DNA of 64,000 nt from Algoriphagus aestuariicola (GTDB taxonomy: Bacteria; Bacteroidota; Bacteroidia; Cytophagales; Cyclobacteriaceae): assembly GCF_017254835.1 (NCBI RefSeq), contig NZ_JAFKCW010000003.1:496001-560000 (forward strand), in the 5' to 3' direction. Shown here piece by piece: positions 25,446-34,422 of this stretch; position 1 is the stretch's first letter, and each line of letters begins with the position of its first letter. The notes beneath the pieces were generated by a model. That model was not told the DNA's origin. It did not search any database and saw nothing but the letters and a program-made list of their open reading frames with translations. Both the position numbers and the translations under genes were made by a program.

Positions 25446-26540
25446 ATGCCCAAGTTCACCATAGTCGCAGGTGCAAGACCCAATTTCATGAAAATCGCCC
25501 CCATCATCCACGCTTTTCAACGACAAAAAAAAGCGGGAATTGAAGTAGGATACCGCTTGGTACACACCGGGCAGCACTATGACAAAAAGATGTCAGGGGA
25601 CTTCTTTGAGCAGCTCAGCATCCCAGAGCCCGATGCAAATCTAGGCGGCGGGGGAGGAACCCAAGCTGAGCAAACTGCCGCCATTATGGTCGCTTTTGAA
25701 AAGGAATTGATGGAAAACCGGCCAAATCTGGTCATTGTCGTGGGCGATGTCACCAGTACATTGGCCTGCTCCATTGCCGCAAAAAAACTTCAAATCGACG
25801 TCGCTCACGTGGAAGGAGGCATCAGATCGGGAGACCTGTCCATGCCCGAGGAGATCAACCGCATGGTCACCGACAGCATCACCGACCATTTCTTCACCAC
25901 CTCCGAGATCGCAAACGTTAATCTGCGAAAAGCGGGAGTACCTGAGGAAAGAATCCACTTTGTGGGTAACACCATGATCGACACGTTGATGGCCCAGCTC
26001 CCCAATTTCAGAAAGCCTCAAGGCGAAATGTTCAATCACTTGAGGCCCGGAAACTACTTTGTGATGACCATGCATCGCCCGGCAAACGTCGATCAGGAGC
26101 ATTCACTCAAAGCTATGATCGATGCCATACTGGAGGGAATCGGCGGCCTGTCCATAGTCTTCCCCGTGCATCCCCGTACGGCCAAAAACCTCCAAAACTT
26201 GGGCATAAATGCCGCGAACCTCCTGCTATGTGAACCTTTGGGCTACCTGGAATTTAACTACTTGGTAAAAAATGCCAAGGGCGTCATCACCGACTCCGGA
26301 GGAGTGACTGAGGAAACCTCCGTAATGGATGTCCCCTGCATCACGCTTCGCGATAATACCGAAAGGCCTGAAACTACCCTTCTCGGGACAAACGAGCTTG
26401 TCGGTACCGATCCAAAAAAACTCAAACCCTATCTTGACAAAATCATGAAAGGCGAGTGGAAACACTACCAGGGAATCCCATTTTGGGATGGAAAAACAGC
26501 CGATCGTATCGTGGACACACTCATCAAAACCTATTCATGA
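25446..26540 (+). CDS. wecB: UDP-N-acetylglucosamine 2-epimerase (non-hydrolysing), 364 aa
   Basis: Converts UDP-GlcNAc to UDP-ManNAc for surface polysaccharide synthesis. The start is the ATG at 25446 (MPKFTIVAGARPNFMKIAPI); the longer frame adds 13 residues from the promoter. GTB-fold features include GARPNFMK, VHTGQHYD, VVGDVTSTLA and HVEGGIRSGD near residues 60-120, and DSGGVTEE and RPETTLLGTN in the C-terminal half, the latter forming the UDP and allosteric UDP-GlcNAc contacts. The next gene overlaps by 4 bp. Confidence 0.96.
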   Translation: MPKFTIVAGARPNFMKIAPIIHAFQRQKKAGIEVGYRLVHTGQHYDKKMSGDFFEQLSIPEPDANLGGGGGTQAEQTAAIMVAFEKELMENRPNLVIVVGDVTSTLACSIAAKKLQIDVAHVEGGIRSGDLSMPEEINRMVTDSITDHFFTTSEIANVNLRKAGVPEERIHFVGNTMIDTLMAQLPNFRKPQGEMFNHLRPGNYFVMTMHRPANVDQEHSLKAMIDAILEGIGGLSIVFPVHPRTAKNLQNLGINAANLLLCEPLGYLEFNYLVKNAKGVITDSGGVTEETSVMDVPCITLRDNTERPETTLLGTNELVGTDPKKLKPYLDKIMKGEWKHYQGIPFWDGKTADRIVDTLIKTYS

Positions 26541-27019
26541 ATTCCGATCGTGTTGATGAGTTAATCGAAAAACTGGGCCTAAAGGCTCATCCAGAAGGAG
26601 GCTTCTATTCAGAAGTCTACCGATCCAGGGAAAAAGCAGCTACTGATGCTGGTGAGAGAAGCCTGTGCACATCGATTTTCTTCTTACTTCGTTCGGCGGA
26701 TGTTTCCCATTTCCACAGAATACAAAGCGATGAACTTTGGTTTTGGCATGAAGGATCACCGCTTTCCGTCCACTTGCTGGGAGAAAAGGGACACCAAATT
26801 CTCAAACTTGGGCCGGCAGATCAACAGGGCACTTTACCTCAGCATCTGGTAAAAGCGCACAGCATATTTGGCAGCACGGTCGACCATCCCGAGAGTTTTT
26901 CGCTGGTTTCCTGCGTGGTCGCGCCGGGCTTTGATTTCAGGGATTTCGAGCTTTTCGAGAGGGAAGAGCTACTGGCCAAATTCCCCTCTTCGGTCGAAAT
27001 CATCCGAAAACTAACCTGA
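26537..27019 (+). CDS. DUF985-family cupin, 160 aa
   Basis: Starts at the ATG at 26537 overlapping the wecB stop (ATGA), so translation is coupled. KLGLKAHPEGGFYSEVYRS is the family opening, and FHRIQSDELWFWHEGSPLSV carries the cupin metal- and sugar-contact pattern (His...Glu...His-like). DUF985 proteins are cupins, some resembling nucleotide-sugar epimerases; the chemistry here is unknown. The overlap with wecB is the best hint that it acts on an amino-sugar nucleotide. Confidence 0.85.
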   Translation: MNSDRVDELIEKLGLKAHPEGGFYSEVYRSREKAATDAGERSLCTSIFFLLRSADVSHFHRIQSDELWFWHEGSPLSVHLLGEKGHQILKLGPADQQGTLPQHLVKAHSIFGSTVDHPESFSLVSCVVAPGFDFRDFELFEREELLAKFPSSVEIIRKLT

Positions 27020-27093
27020 TAGACCTCATTGACTCTTTGAGCCGCTAGGGGAAGAGTTCAGCTTAGATCGCTACACGATTTCGGTAAATGGCA

Positions 27094-27125
27094 AAGAGGC
27101 TGCTTTATGGGCAGCCTCTTGCTTT
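27094..27125. terminator. Terminator between convergent genes
   Basis: AAGAGGCTGC (27094-27103) pairs with GCAGCCTCTT (27111-27120). It separates the cupin gene from the TonB receptor gene and has T-rich sequence on the plus side. Confidence 0.8.
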
Positions 27126-27143
27126 ATGGTAGGTAGTGGTAGT

Positions 27144-30047
27144 TTAGAATGAAAACGCGACGTTGAAGTTGATTTTAGTCCCAGGTGCAAGGCTGGTAAA
27201 GATCTGATCTTGTGCTTCGTAGGCCTTGAACACAGTCTCGCGCTTTTGGTTGAGAATATTCTGCACACCCAATCCGGCCTGGATTCTCTCATCTGCGCCA
27301 AACGATTTGTTCAGGTTGAAATTTAGCGAGTGGAAAGGCACTGAGAAGGTATCGGTACGATTGCCGAAGCCAACGTAAGTCAGAGTCGGACCCTGCACGT
27401 TATAGAACAAACCTGCTTCCAAACCTGTGGCGAAGTTATTGAAAGACAAACCGGTGTTGATGATGAATGGCGCTTGACCGGCCATCTGACGGGTGTCATC
27501 GATTACTTCTCCTTCTTTTGCGGAGTTTGTTCGGGATCTCAATTCAGACTCAGACATCTTGATCTGCGACTCGGTTATGGTGACGTTGGTATTCCAGGCA
27601 AAATTCTCCAGAGACGGCGTGATGAATTTGAGGGATTTTCTGAATTCAAACTCCAAACCCGCTACTGAGCCGTTGCCCACGTTTCTTGGCTGGAATGTGC
27701 CCGGATCTGCCAGGAACTGCACCATCTCGATCGGTCTGTCAAAGGTCTTGTAGAAAGCGCTCACGGAAAACATCTCGCCACGCTGCTGGAATAGCTCCCA
27801 TCTCAAGTCAAAGTTGTTGATACGGGTGGAAGTCAAGTTGCCATCCCAAAGTACTTCGCTGCCACCATTGGTAGTTTCCTGATAGAGACCACCGATGAAG
27901 GTACGTCCTGAAATTGGATCAAGAATCTCGGCATAGGAGAGCTCCTTGAAGGAAGGCCTAGCGGTAGTCCTGGTAGCGGAAAGCCTCAAGTTTTGGTTTT
28001 CCTTCAGATTATAGATCAAGTTTACCGTAGGAAAGAAATCCAAATCATCCAGCATCTCGACCAGGTCAAACACGATATCACCGGTTTGGTTAGTACCAGT
28101 ATAATACTGGTTAAACTGCTCCACTCTAAGCCCCACGACTGCCTTAAGCTTTTCCGCCGGATTCAACTCCATAGAGGCGTACCCTCCCATAGTCGTCGCA
28201 TAGGCTTCGTATTCGTTGGGATTGGTAGGGATAAAGTCCGGATTGTAGCGTACACCGTTTCTGTTGTCGGCAGAGAAGAGGTTTTCCTCGTCCAAGATCT
28301 GGTTGGGATCGCCAGTAAGCTCAGTGTCGCCTGTTGGGAACTGAAAGCTTTGGATGTTGAAAAGTCGGTGTTTGAAAGAGTAGCTTCCGCCGAATTTAAG
28401 CTTGGCATCCCTGTTCCAAAGGGACAGGTTTCTGGTGATATCGCCTTTACCGTTCAGGTTTTCCTCCTGAAGCGATCTCCAGATTCGTGCGGGAAGACCA
28501 ACTTCCGTGGAGACATTGTTGGTGGGCTGTCTGAAGCGGGTAAACCTGATGTCCGGATCGTCAATGGTGGAAAGAGTCGGAGCGATCTTCCAGCTCAATT
28601 CCCAATCCCTACCATTGAAGAAGTGCGTTCCCGACAATAGGATACTAGTCAGCGCTCTCTGGCTGTACTCAAGGTTGTATTGCTTGGCCTCAAAGTTTGC
28701 ACCCAAATTGGTGTTGACGAAGTCGAAAATACCCGCTTTGGATTCACCGTTTTGAAGATGTAGGAAGTTGAGCTTGTACTTGGATGCATTGGTTTTCAAG
28801 GCAATTCCCGCCATTCCTCCAAGTAGTACATTGTTCACCCCGTAGTCGCCACGCTGTCTCTCCAAGGGCTCCAGCTCTGTCTCTGTCTCGCCGATGGGCT
28901 TACCGTAAAGGTTAAACTCCGCACCCTGGTAGTATTCCGTTTCGTTCTTATAGGTCACTGCGGCATTATAACCCCAGGTTACTTTTGGTCTTGCGATTTG
29001 ATTTCCAAGAGAAAAAGAAAGTCCAAAATCCATCAAGCTTGATTGACGAGTGCCTCCCAGGGTTTTGTTGAAGTCACCCAGTATTTGTTGGTATTCAAGG
29101 CCTGCTGGGCTGTTTGGATTTCCCACGACTTGGCCGTATAGCGGAATGTCAGTTCTTCCGCCAGTTGGAATTGCGCGGGTTCCGTCATCAAATCCCAACC
29201 AATCGGTCTTTCCTCCTTCGTAGGTAATGTAATTTTTGTTGAAGTGCATCGAAGGATTCACTCCTACAGAGATGCCCAACTTCATGGTTTTTTCCTCCGG
29301 AAAATCCTTGGTCTCGATATCGACCACTCCTCCGGTGAAATCAGCGGGAAGGTCAGATGTAAATGACTTGGAAACGATGATATTGTCTATCACATTGGTC
29401 GGGAAGATATCCATCTGTATTGTATTACGGTCAGGATCCAAGCCCGGCACGTCCATGCCGTTTAGGACGGTCTTGGTGTAGCGGTCACCCAGACCACGTA
29501 CGTAGACGTATTTGCCTCCTTCGATGGAGACACCAGTCACTCGCTTCACTGCTGAAGCAGCGTCGCCGTCGCCGATCTGGCGGAAAGTACTCGCAGAGAC
29601 TCCGTCCAAAAGATTGGGGGCGCCTCTTTTTACAGACATCAGGGCAGACTCAGTGGTACGGATCGCCGCAGCTTGCACAGTCACGGTCTCCAATTCGGAA
29701 GCCTCTTCTTTCATCAGGATGTCCTGAAGTACGTTGACCTCTCCGCTACTAACCTCAACGGAGGTAAGCTCGAAGGTCGTGTAGGAAATGTAGGAAACCT
29801 GAATCGTGTAGGTACCAGGCGCTACCTGGATTTCAAACTTGCCATCAAAGTCAGTGACGGCTCCTGTGGATAATTCTTTTATCAAAACAGAAACTCCAAA
29901 TAATGGCTCTCCGGTCGATTCTTCATAGACTGCGCCACGAATGGTCCCATTCTGGGCAAAGGCGAATCCTGTAAGCAGCTGGAATAGCACTAAGAGTACA
30001 ATCGCTACTGAGGTTTTCATCAGGGATTTAGATGCTTTGTTTTTCAT
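27144..30047 (-). CDS. TonB-dependent receptor with carboxypeptidase-regulatory-like domain, 967 aa
   Basis: Outer-membrane ligand-gated channel energised by TonB. Signal peptide to GFAFAQ, then a CarboxypepD_reg-like beta-sandwich (GTIRGAVYEESTGEPLFGVS, about 33-115), a plug domain (VYVRGLGDRYTKTVLNGMDV, then DLPADFTGGVVDIETKDF), and a large 22-strand barrel ending in NFNVAFSF with the terminal Phe. It follows a right-handed beta-helix-type lipoprotein gene on the same strand. The ligand is unknown; this is not the SusC/SusD layout because no SusD is present. Confidence 0.93.
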   Translation of the reverse strand: MKNKASKSLMKTSVAIVLLVLFQLLTGFAFAQNGTIRGAVYEESTGEPLFGVSVLIKELSTGAVTDFDGKFEIQVAPGTYTIQVSYISYTTFELTSVEVSSGEVNVLQDILMKEEASELETVTVQAAAIRTTESALMSVKRGAPNLLDGVSASTFRQIGDGDAASAVKRVTGVSIEGGKYVYVRGLGDRYTKTVLNGMDVPGLDPDRNTIQMDIFPTNVIDNIIVSKSFTSDLPADFTGGVVDIETKDFPEEKTMKLGISVGVNPSMHFNKNYITYEGGKTDWLGFDDGTRAIPTGGRTDIPLYGQVVGNPNSPAGLEYQQILGDFNKTLGGTRQSSLMDFGLSFSLGNQIARPKVTWGYNAAVTYKNETEYYQGAEFNLYGKPIGETETELEPLERQRGDYGVNNVLLGGMAGIALKTNASKYKLNFLHLQNGESKAGIFDFVNTNLGANFEAKQYNLEYSQRALTSILLSGTHFFNGRDWELSWKIAPTLSTIDDPDIRFTRFRQPTNNVSTEVGLPARIWRSLQEENLNGKGDITRNLSLWNRDAKLKFGGSYSFKHRLFNIQSFQFPTGDTELTGDPNQILDEENLFSADNRNGVRYNPDFIPTNPNEYEAYATTMGGYASMELNPAEKLKAVVGLRVEQFNQYYTGTNQTGDIVFDLVEMLDDLDFFPTVNLIYNLKENQNLRLSATRTTARPSFKELSYAEILDPISGRTFIGGLYQETTNGGSEVLWDGNLTSTRINNFDLRWELFQQRGEMFSVSAFYKTFDRPIEMVQFLADPGTFQPRNVGNGSVAGLEFEFRKSLKFITPSLENFAWNTNVTITESQIKMSESELRSRTNSAKEGEVIDDTRQMAGQAPFIINTGLSFNNFATGLEAGLFYNVQGPTLTYVGFGNRTDTFSVPFHSLNFNLNKSFGADERIQAGLGVQNILNQKRETVFKAYEAQDQIFTSLAPGTKINFNVAFSF

Positions 30048-30078
30048 ACAGCAATAGAAATATTATCAGCAAGAAGGA

Positions 30079-30120
30079 ATCCTGAAAAGAAGGATCCTTG
30101 CAAGACCTTCTTTTCAGGAT
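30079..30120 (-). promoter_or_regulatory. Perfect 15-bp hairpin between lipoprotein and receptor genes
   Basis: ATCCTGAAAAGAAGG (30079-30093) pairs fully with CCTTCTTTTCAGGAT (30106-30120) over a 12-nt loop. On the transcribed (minus) strand no T tract follows, so a full terminator is unlikely. It may protect the upstream lipoprotein mRNA 3' end or reduce read-through into the receptor gene. Confidence 0.6.
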
Positions 30121-30131
30121 ATCCAGTTTTT

Positions 30132-31367
30132 TTATTTGAAGTCGGACAATGCGTTGGCAGCGGCAGCCCAAGTCCAATTGGCAAAGGCAGATTTGTCAGC
30201 ACCTACGGTATTGGCTTGTGCAGCCACAGAGCTAGCGTGGGCAGAAGTGCCGTTTCTGAATGCCTGATCTAGGGTGACACCTTCAGCCAGAGTAGCTTCT
30301 AGCTTGGAGAAGGTCAGGATTCCTTCGGCAAAGTTTGCGATGGTATTGTCCCCGCTGAGCGAAAGGTCTCCTTTGCCAGCATTGTTGTTGGCGGAGGGAG
30401 CTGGGAAGTTGAAGAAGTAAAGGTTTGAGAAAGTACCTCTTGCTCCCGCTCTGAAGTCGGCGAATTCGGAGTTGGGATGACCTTTGATAGATCCGTTGGT
30501 CACGGTATGTGCGGCGTTGTAGGCTCCTTCTGGTCCATCGATTTCCAAGGCATGGTCAGTATTGGTGCCGCAGATCACGATGAAATTGTCAAGGGTACCA
30601 GCCCAAGATTGATCGGTATCTACCGCATCGTCACCGGAATTCCAGATCAGTGCATTTTTTACGGAAACTGTTCCGCCAAACCACTCGATTCCGTCGTCTT
30701 GGTTGGCGACTACTTCTATATTTTCGATCACGGTACCGGATCCCACGCCACCAAGAGTAAGGCCGTTGATTTCGTTGCCCTCACCGATATTGGCGCCACC
30801 GTGACGGATGGAGATATATTTCAATACGCCCGAGTTGTCAGCGTCGTCGTTTCCGCCATAGAGACCGTTGATGTCAGAGGCTGGGATGCCTTCGATTTGG
30901 GTTTCCATAATGTCACCGGCGAAAGAGCCTTTAGCTCTTCCCAATACCAGCAGGCCACCCCAAAGTCCTTCCAAGGTAGGATCCAGGTTGGGAGAAGCCA
31001 CCTGGCCGGGTTCGATTTCGTCAGCTATGGAGGTGAAGATAATAGGCTGGGAGGCAGTTCCCTCTGCCATGATTTTCGCTCCTCTTGCGATGACCAAGGC
31101 CGTGGCGTTGGCACCAGATCCAGCTTGGCCTTTTACAATTACGCCTGGCTGAATGGTGAGTGTTACTCCTGAAGTCACGGCAATCCTACCGCCTAGCACG
31201 TAAACTTTACCAGTTTCCCAAGTGGTGTTGGTGGTGATGTTGGAAGTGATCTCGACACTTGAGCCGTTGTCACCATCGGTATCGGGTTTGTCGTTTCCTT
31301 CAATACAGCTGGAAAGTCCCAGAAGGGAAGCTGTGATTAGGGTTAACAGGTAGTTGTACTTTTTCAT
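30132..31367 (-). CDS. Lipoprotein with beta-helix-like repeats, 411 aa
   Basis: Lipobox LGLSSC (Cys21), an Asp-rich spacer, then GVTLTIQPGVIVKGQAGSG and repeated short beta-strand turns with regularly placed Gly/Asn (GGVGSGTVIENIEVVANQDD, GGTVSVKNALIWNSGDDAV), suggestive of a right-handed parallel beta helix. It precedes a TonB receptor gene and is probably its surface partner. The protein ends in an Ala-rich helix (SVAAQANTVGADKSAFANWT). A similar protein is encoded at 32750. Function unknown. Confidence 0.82.
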   Translation of the reverse strand: MKKYNYLLTLITASLLGLSSCIEGNDKPDTDGDNGSSVEITSNITTNTTWETGKVYVLGGRIAVTSGVTLTIQPGVIVKGQAGSGANATALVIARGAKIMAEGTASQPIIFTSIADEIEPGQVASPNLDPTLEGLWGGLLVLGRAKGSFAGDIMETQIEGIPASDINGLYGGNDDADNSGVLKYISIRHGGANIGEGNEINGLTLGGVGSGTVIENIEVVANQDDGIEWFGGTVSVKNALIWNSGDDAVDTDQSWAGTLDNFIVICGTNTDHALEIDGPEGAYNAAHTVTNGSIKGHPNSEFADFRAGARGTFSNLYFFNFPAPSANNNAGKGDLSLSGDNTIANFAEGILTFSKLEATLAEGVTLDQAFRNGTSAHASSVAAQANTVGADKSAFANWTWAAAANALSDFK

Positions 31368-31387
31368 TTGGTATAAATTGAATTATG

Positions 31388-31412
31388 GTTTTGCGTTTTT
31401 CCGATGCAAAAC
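31388..31412. promoter_or_regulatory. Inverted repeat upstream of lipoprotein gene
   Basis: GTTTTGC (31388-31394) and GCAAAAC (31406-31412) are separated by 11 bp, 21 bp before the lipoprotein start. Possible operator or 5'-leader hairpin. Confidence 0.35.
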
Positions 31413-31499
31413 TGCTTTCAATTTTCCCGGCAAGAGAATTTTGCTGTTTATGGTTTTTTTAAAAATCCAGACAGAATTTAATATTGGATTAACAGTGAA

Positions 31500-31534
31500 A
31501 ACAAAAAAAAAGGCTTTCCCTGTGGAAAGCCTTT
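31500..31534 (-). terminator. Terminator after moxR
   Basis: On the minus strand AAAGGCTTTCC pairs with GGAAAGCCTTT (arms 31524-31534 and 31509-31519), followed by a long T tract. It lies 18 bp past the moxR stop. Confidence 0.9.
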
Positions 31535-31551
31535 GAAAGCTTGATCTAATG

Positions 31552-32523
31552 TTATTTCAATGTTACGGACTTGTTAATTGGCACTTTTTCAAGAAGAGTC
31601 TTCACCAGGCTTCTCGTGCTTACATTGTCTGCCTCAGCCTCATAGTTGAGCAAAATCCGGTGATTCAGCACGTCTTCGGCTATTTCCTTGATGTCTTCTG
31701 GAAGCACATAGTCGCGCCCATCCATGAAGGCCACGGCTTTGGCTGCCAGGTTTAGGTTGATACTTGCCCGCGGTGACACGCCAAACATGATATACTTGGC
31801 TTCATCCCTCAATCCATATTGTTGGGGGAATCTGGTCGCAAACACCAATTCGATGATGTAGTGCTCCAGAGGTTCTGCTATGTTTACCGCGTTGATCTGG
31901 TTTCGAATATCAAAAATATCCTGCTTGGAAAGGATAGGTCTCACTTCTGAGGAATATTGCATGTTCGACATCCGTCGCATGACTTCCATTTCGTCGGCTT
32001 TGGTAGGATAGTCGATGTGGACTTTCATCATGAATCTATCCACTTGAGCCTCAGGTAGAGGATAGGTTCCTTCTTGGTCGACTGGGTTTTGGGTAGCCAG
32101 CACCAAAAAAGGCCTGTCAAGGGAAAAAGTCGTCTCCCCAATGGTCACCTGCTTTTCTTGCATAGCTTCCAGCAAAGCGGACTGCACCTTGGCAGGGGAG
32201 CGGTTCACTTCATCCGCAAGGATGACGTTGGAAAAGATCGGCCCCTTCTTCACCTCAAAACTCGAAGTCTGCTGGTTGTAGATCATGGTACCAATTAGAT
32301 CGGAAGGCAGCAAATCCGGAGTAAACTGGATCCGGTTGAAGTCCAGGTGTAGAACCTTGGCGAGGGTGTTGACGGTGAGGGTTTTTGCCAAACCGGGCAC
32401 CCCTTCGAGAAGGATGTGTCCGTTGGTGAATAGTCCGATTAGCAGGCGATTGACCATCTTGTCCTGACCCACGACTACCTTTTTTACTTCTTGGATTACT
32501 TCGGCGATTTTTTCCTGATGCAT
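31552..32523 (-). CDS. MoxR-family AAA+ ATPase, 323 aa
   Basis: Chaperone-type ATPase of the MoxR subfamily. Walker A GVPGLAKTLTVN near residue 40, Walker B VILADEVNRSPAKVQSALLE near 105, sensor 1 ATQNPVDQEGTYPLPEAQVD, and the C-terminal lid domain SPRASINLNLAAKAVAFMDG are all clear. Usual partners (DUF58 and VWA-domain genes) are absent here; instead the neighbours are two paralogous lipoproteins. It has its own terminator, so it is probably a single-gene unit. Confidence 0.94.
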   Translation of the reverse strand: MHQEKIAEVIQEVKKVVVGQDKMVNRLLIGLFTNGHILLEGVPGLAKTLTVNTLAKVLHLDFNRIQFTPDLLPSDLIGTMIYNQQTSSFEVKKGPIFSNVILADEVNRSPAKVQSALLEAMQEKQVTIGETTFSLDRPFLVLATQNPVDQEGTYPLPEAQVDRFMMKVHIDYPTKADEMEVMRRMSNMQYSSEVRPILSKQDIFDIRNQINAVNIAEPLEHYIIELVFATRFPQQYGLRDEAKYIMFGVSPRASINLNLAAKAVAFMDGRDYVLPEDIKEIAEDVLNHRILLNYEAEADNVSTRSLVKTLLEKVPINKSVTLK

Positions 32524-32670
32524 GAATTACCGTTTTTGGAGCCTGAAATGGCGAGGCTAAAATAGGGAGATTTGTACCAAAGGACAATCTTAATTCTTAG
32601 CAATGGTAAAGCCCAAAGCCTATTGGGTTTTTAGGAAATTTTAAGAGGAAAAATCAAAATCCAATCTCAG

Positions 32671-32707
32671 CAAAAAAAAAAGGGAATGAGAAAAAATCCC
32701 ATTCCCT
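32671..32707 (-). terminator. Terminator after AT-rich lipoprotein gene
   Basis: On the minus strand AGGGAATG pairs with CATTCCCT (arms 32700-32707 and 32681-32688), followed by a T tract of about ten. Confidence 0.85.
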
Positions 32708-32749
32708 AACTTATAGAAAGGCAATCAAGCCCAATCCTATAATGACCGC

Positions 32750-34237
32750 TTATAGGTTTTCATGGATGATCGACCACTTTTTAAATGGCTCTGGGTCCAC
32801 TCCTACACTATTGATTCCAATATTTGACATGATTGTTACTCGCTCGGACCACTCCAAAAACTCCGAGCTGGTAAAAGGGTCATAGGAATATACCTCTAAC
32901 TCACTTACCTTAGGCATATACTTCTTTGGTACCAGATTGATCCAATAGTTAACCACTGCAGGTTCCCAACTATCTGCACCCACTGGGTAATCCCCACTAT
33001 CTAAACTAGGAGTGAATTCAAAATAGATCTCCGATAAATCTGTGTTTGAGTTTTCTTCGAAATTCAAAATCCCCCCTCCGCCACTTACAAAAATGGATCC
33101 CTTGTTAATGTGATGATTCCCTCCATAATAATTCCCTTTAGGCCCGCCAACAATAATTGATGAAATACAATTGCCCAAATAAAAATTTTCTAACGTTCCA
33201 TTCCATCCCTGATCGATACTCAGTCCTGTGCCCGTATCACTGACCATGATGTTTTCCAAATTCACAGCACCTCCCAAAACCCTAATCCCGATCTGACCGC
33301 CTTGAAAAACCTCCACCTTATCCACCTGAGTACCGGAACCAACAGCCGCCAGGGTCAACGGACCCACATTCCGGATCGAAACATAGTTTAAAACTCCGGA
33401 ATTGTCTTGGCCGTCATTTCCACCATAAATCAGCCCATATTCCGCTCCATCCTCCCCTTTTAGAGAAACTTCGGTAAAATTACTCGCGAATGAACCTTTT
33501 GCATTTCCCAAAATAACAATACCTCCTTTGGCATTATTAGTATAAAGATCCGGAGCTTGAGGAAGAAATGACGATTTAATTTGGCCGGGTTGGATTTTGT
33601 CAAATATCGAGGTAAAAATAATTGGCTCTTCTTGGGTTCCATTTGCCATGATTTTTGCCCCTCTTTCAATCACCAAGAAAGGAATTGCCTCACCTTCTTT
33701 CTCTGCGTCAACCTTTACAATCACCCCTTTTTGGATGGTAAGAGTGGCACTTGGCAAAACTGAAACCTGCTCAGACAGGATATAGGTTTTACCGCTTTCC
33801 CAGGTTTGATCGGTTGAAATATCAGAAGATACTCGTATCGTATTTGGCAAATCTGAGACGGTAAGCTTCATTTCTGATTTCGCCATATCACCATTCATAT
33901 CCCTTGCCTCAAACTCAAAAAGCACATCTTCCCCGATTTCCAATGGACTTGGGGCATAGGTAAATGTGGAGTAGAAGTATTTAAGTTTTGCTTGGTTTAA
34001 ATTCCAAACTTCAAATTCTTCTCCATTTTTCAAAATTCTAAAGCTGGACAAGAAATCCTTACCAAATACACCTATTGTCAAAGGGCCAATGGATTCATAA
34101 ACCTGTACTTCCAAAACATCCGGGACTCCATTTACCTCTATAGGATTATTTGGTAACGGTTTCTCTGTAGTGTCACACCCGATGACGATGCCTAGCAGGA
34201 TGGCAAATTGGACGAGAATAATTTTAGGCTTTTTCAT
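32750..34237 (-). CDS. Second beta-helix-like lipoprotein, 495 aa, AT-rich
   Basis: Lipobox GIVIGC, then an extra ~120-residue N-terminal domain resembling an Ig-like or IPT fold (VPDVLEVQVYESIGPLTIGV and FEFEARDMNGDMAKSEM) that the 411-residue paralog lacks. The following region is alignable with it: WESGKTYILSEQVSVLPSAT, GVIVKVDAEKEG, RGAKIMANGTQEEPIIFTSI, GGIVILGNAKGSFAS, YGGNDGQDNSGVLNYVSIRN. The gene and its flanks look more AT-rich than neighbours, which hints at separate history. It carries its own terminator and is not in an operon with a receptor. Function unknown. Confidence 0.8.
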   Translation of the reverse strand: MKKPKIILVQFAILLGIVIGCDTTEKPLPNNPIEVNGVPDVLEVQVYESIGPLTIGVFGKDFLSSFRILKNGEEFEVWNLNQAKLKYFYSTFTYAPSPLEIGEDVLFEFEARDMNGDMAKSEMKLTVSDLPNTIRVSSDISTDQTWESGKTYILSEQVSVLPSATLTIQKGVIVKVDAEKEGEAIPFLVIERGAKIMANGTQEEPIIFTSIFDKIQPGQIKSSFLPQAPDLYTNNAKGGIVILGNAKGSFASNFTEVSLKGEDGAEYGLIYGGNDGQDNSGVLNYVSIRNVGPLTLAAVGSGTQVDKVEVFQGGQIGIRVLGGAVNLENIMVSDTGTGLSIDQGWNGTLENFYLGNCISSIIVGGPKGNYYGGNHHINKGSIFVSGGGGILNFEENSNTDLSEIYFEFTPSLDSGDYPVGADSWEPAVVNYWINLVPKKYMPKVSELEVYSYDPFTSSEFLEWSERVTIMSNIGINSVGVDPEPFKKWSIIHENL

Positions 34238-34422
34238 ATTCTATAAAAATTTAAGGGAAAAAAAAATGAAACTATTATCCTAAAATACAAAAAAGAACGG
34301 CAAAAAAACAACCTATCAACTAGCTTATTTTTAGTACTTTATGCAAATAATCGCAAGTATTTGACTCCCCTTTTCTTGGGTAGTTTTTGACCATTCTAAA
34401 AAAAATTCCCTAAATCGAATCG

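Noticed and set aside
32524-32660. Coding potential in the moxR upstream gap
   Set aside because: The gap is 226 bp including the terminator at 32671; no frame with a start, hydrophobic segment or known motif was seen.
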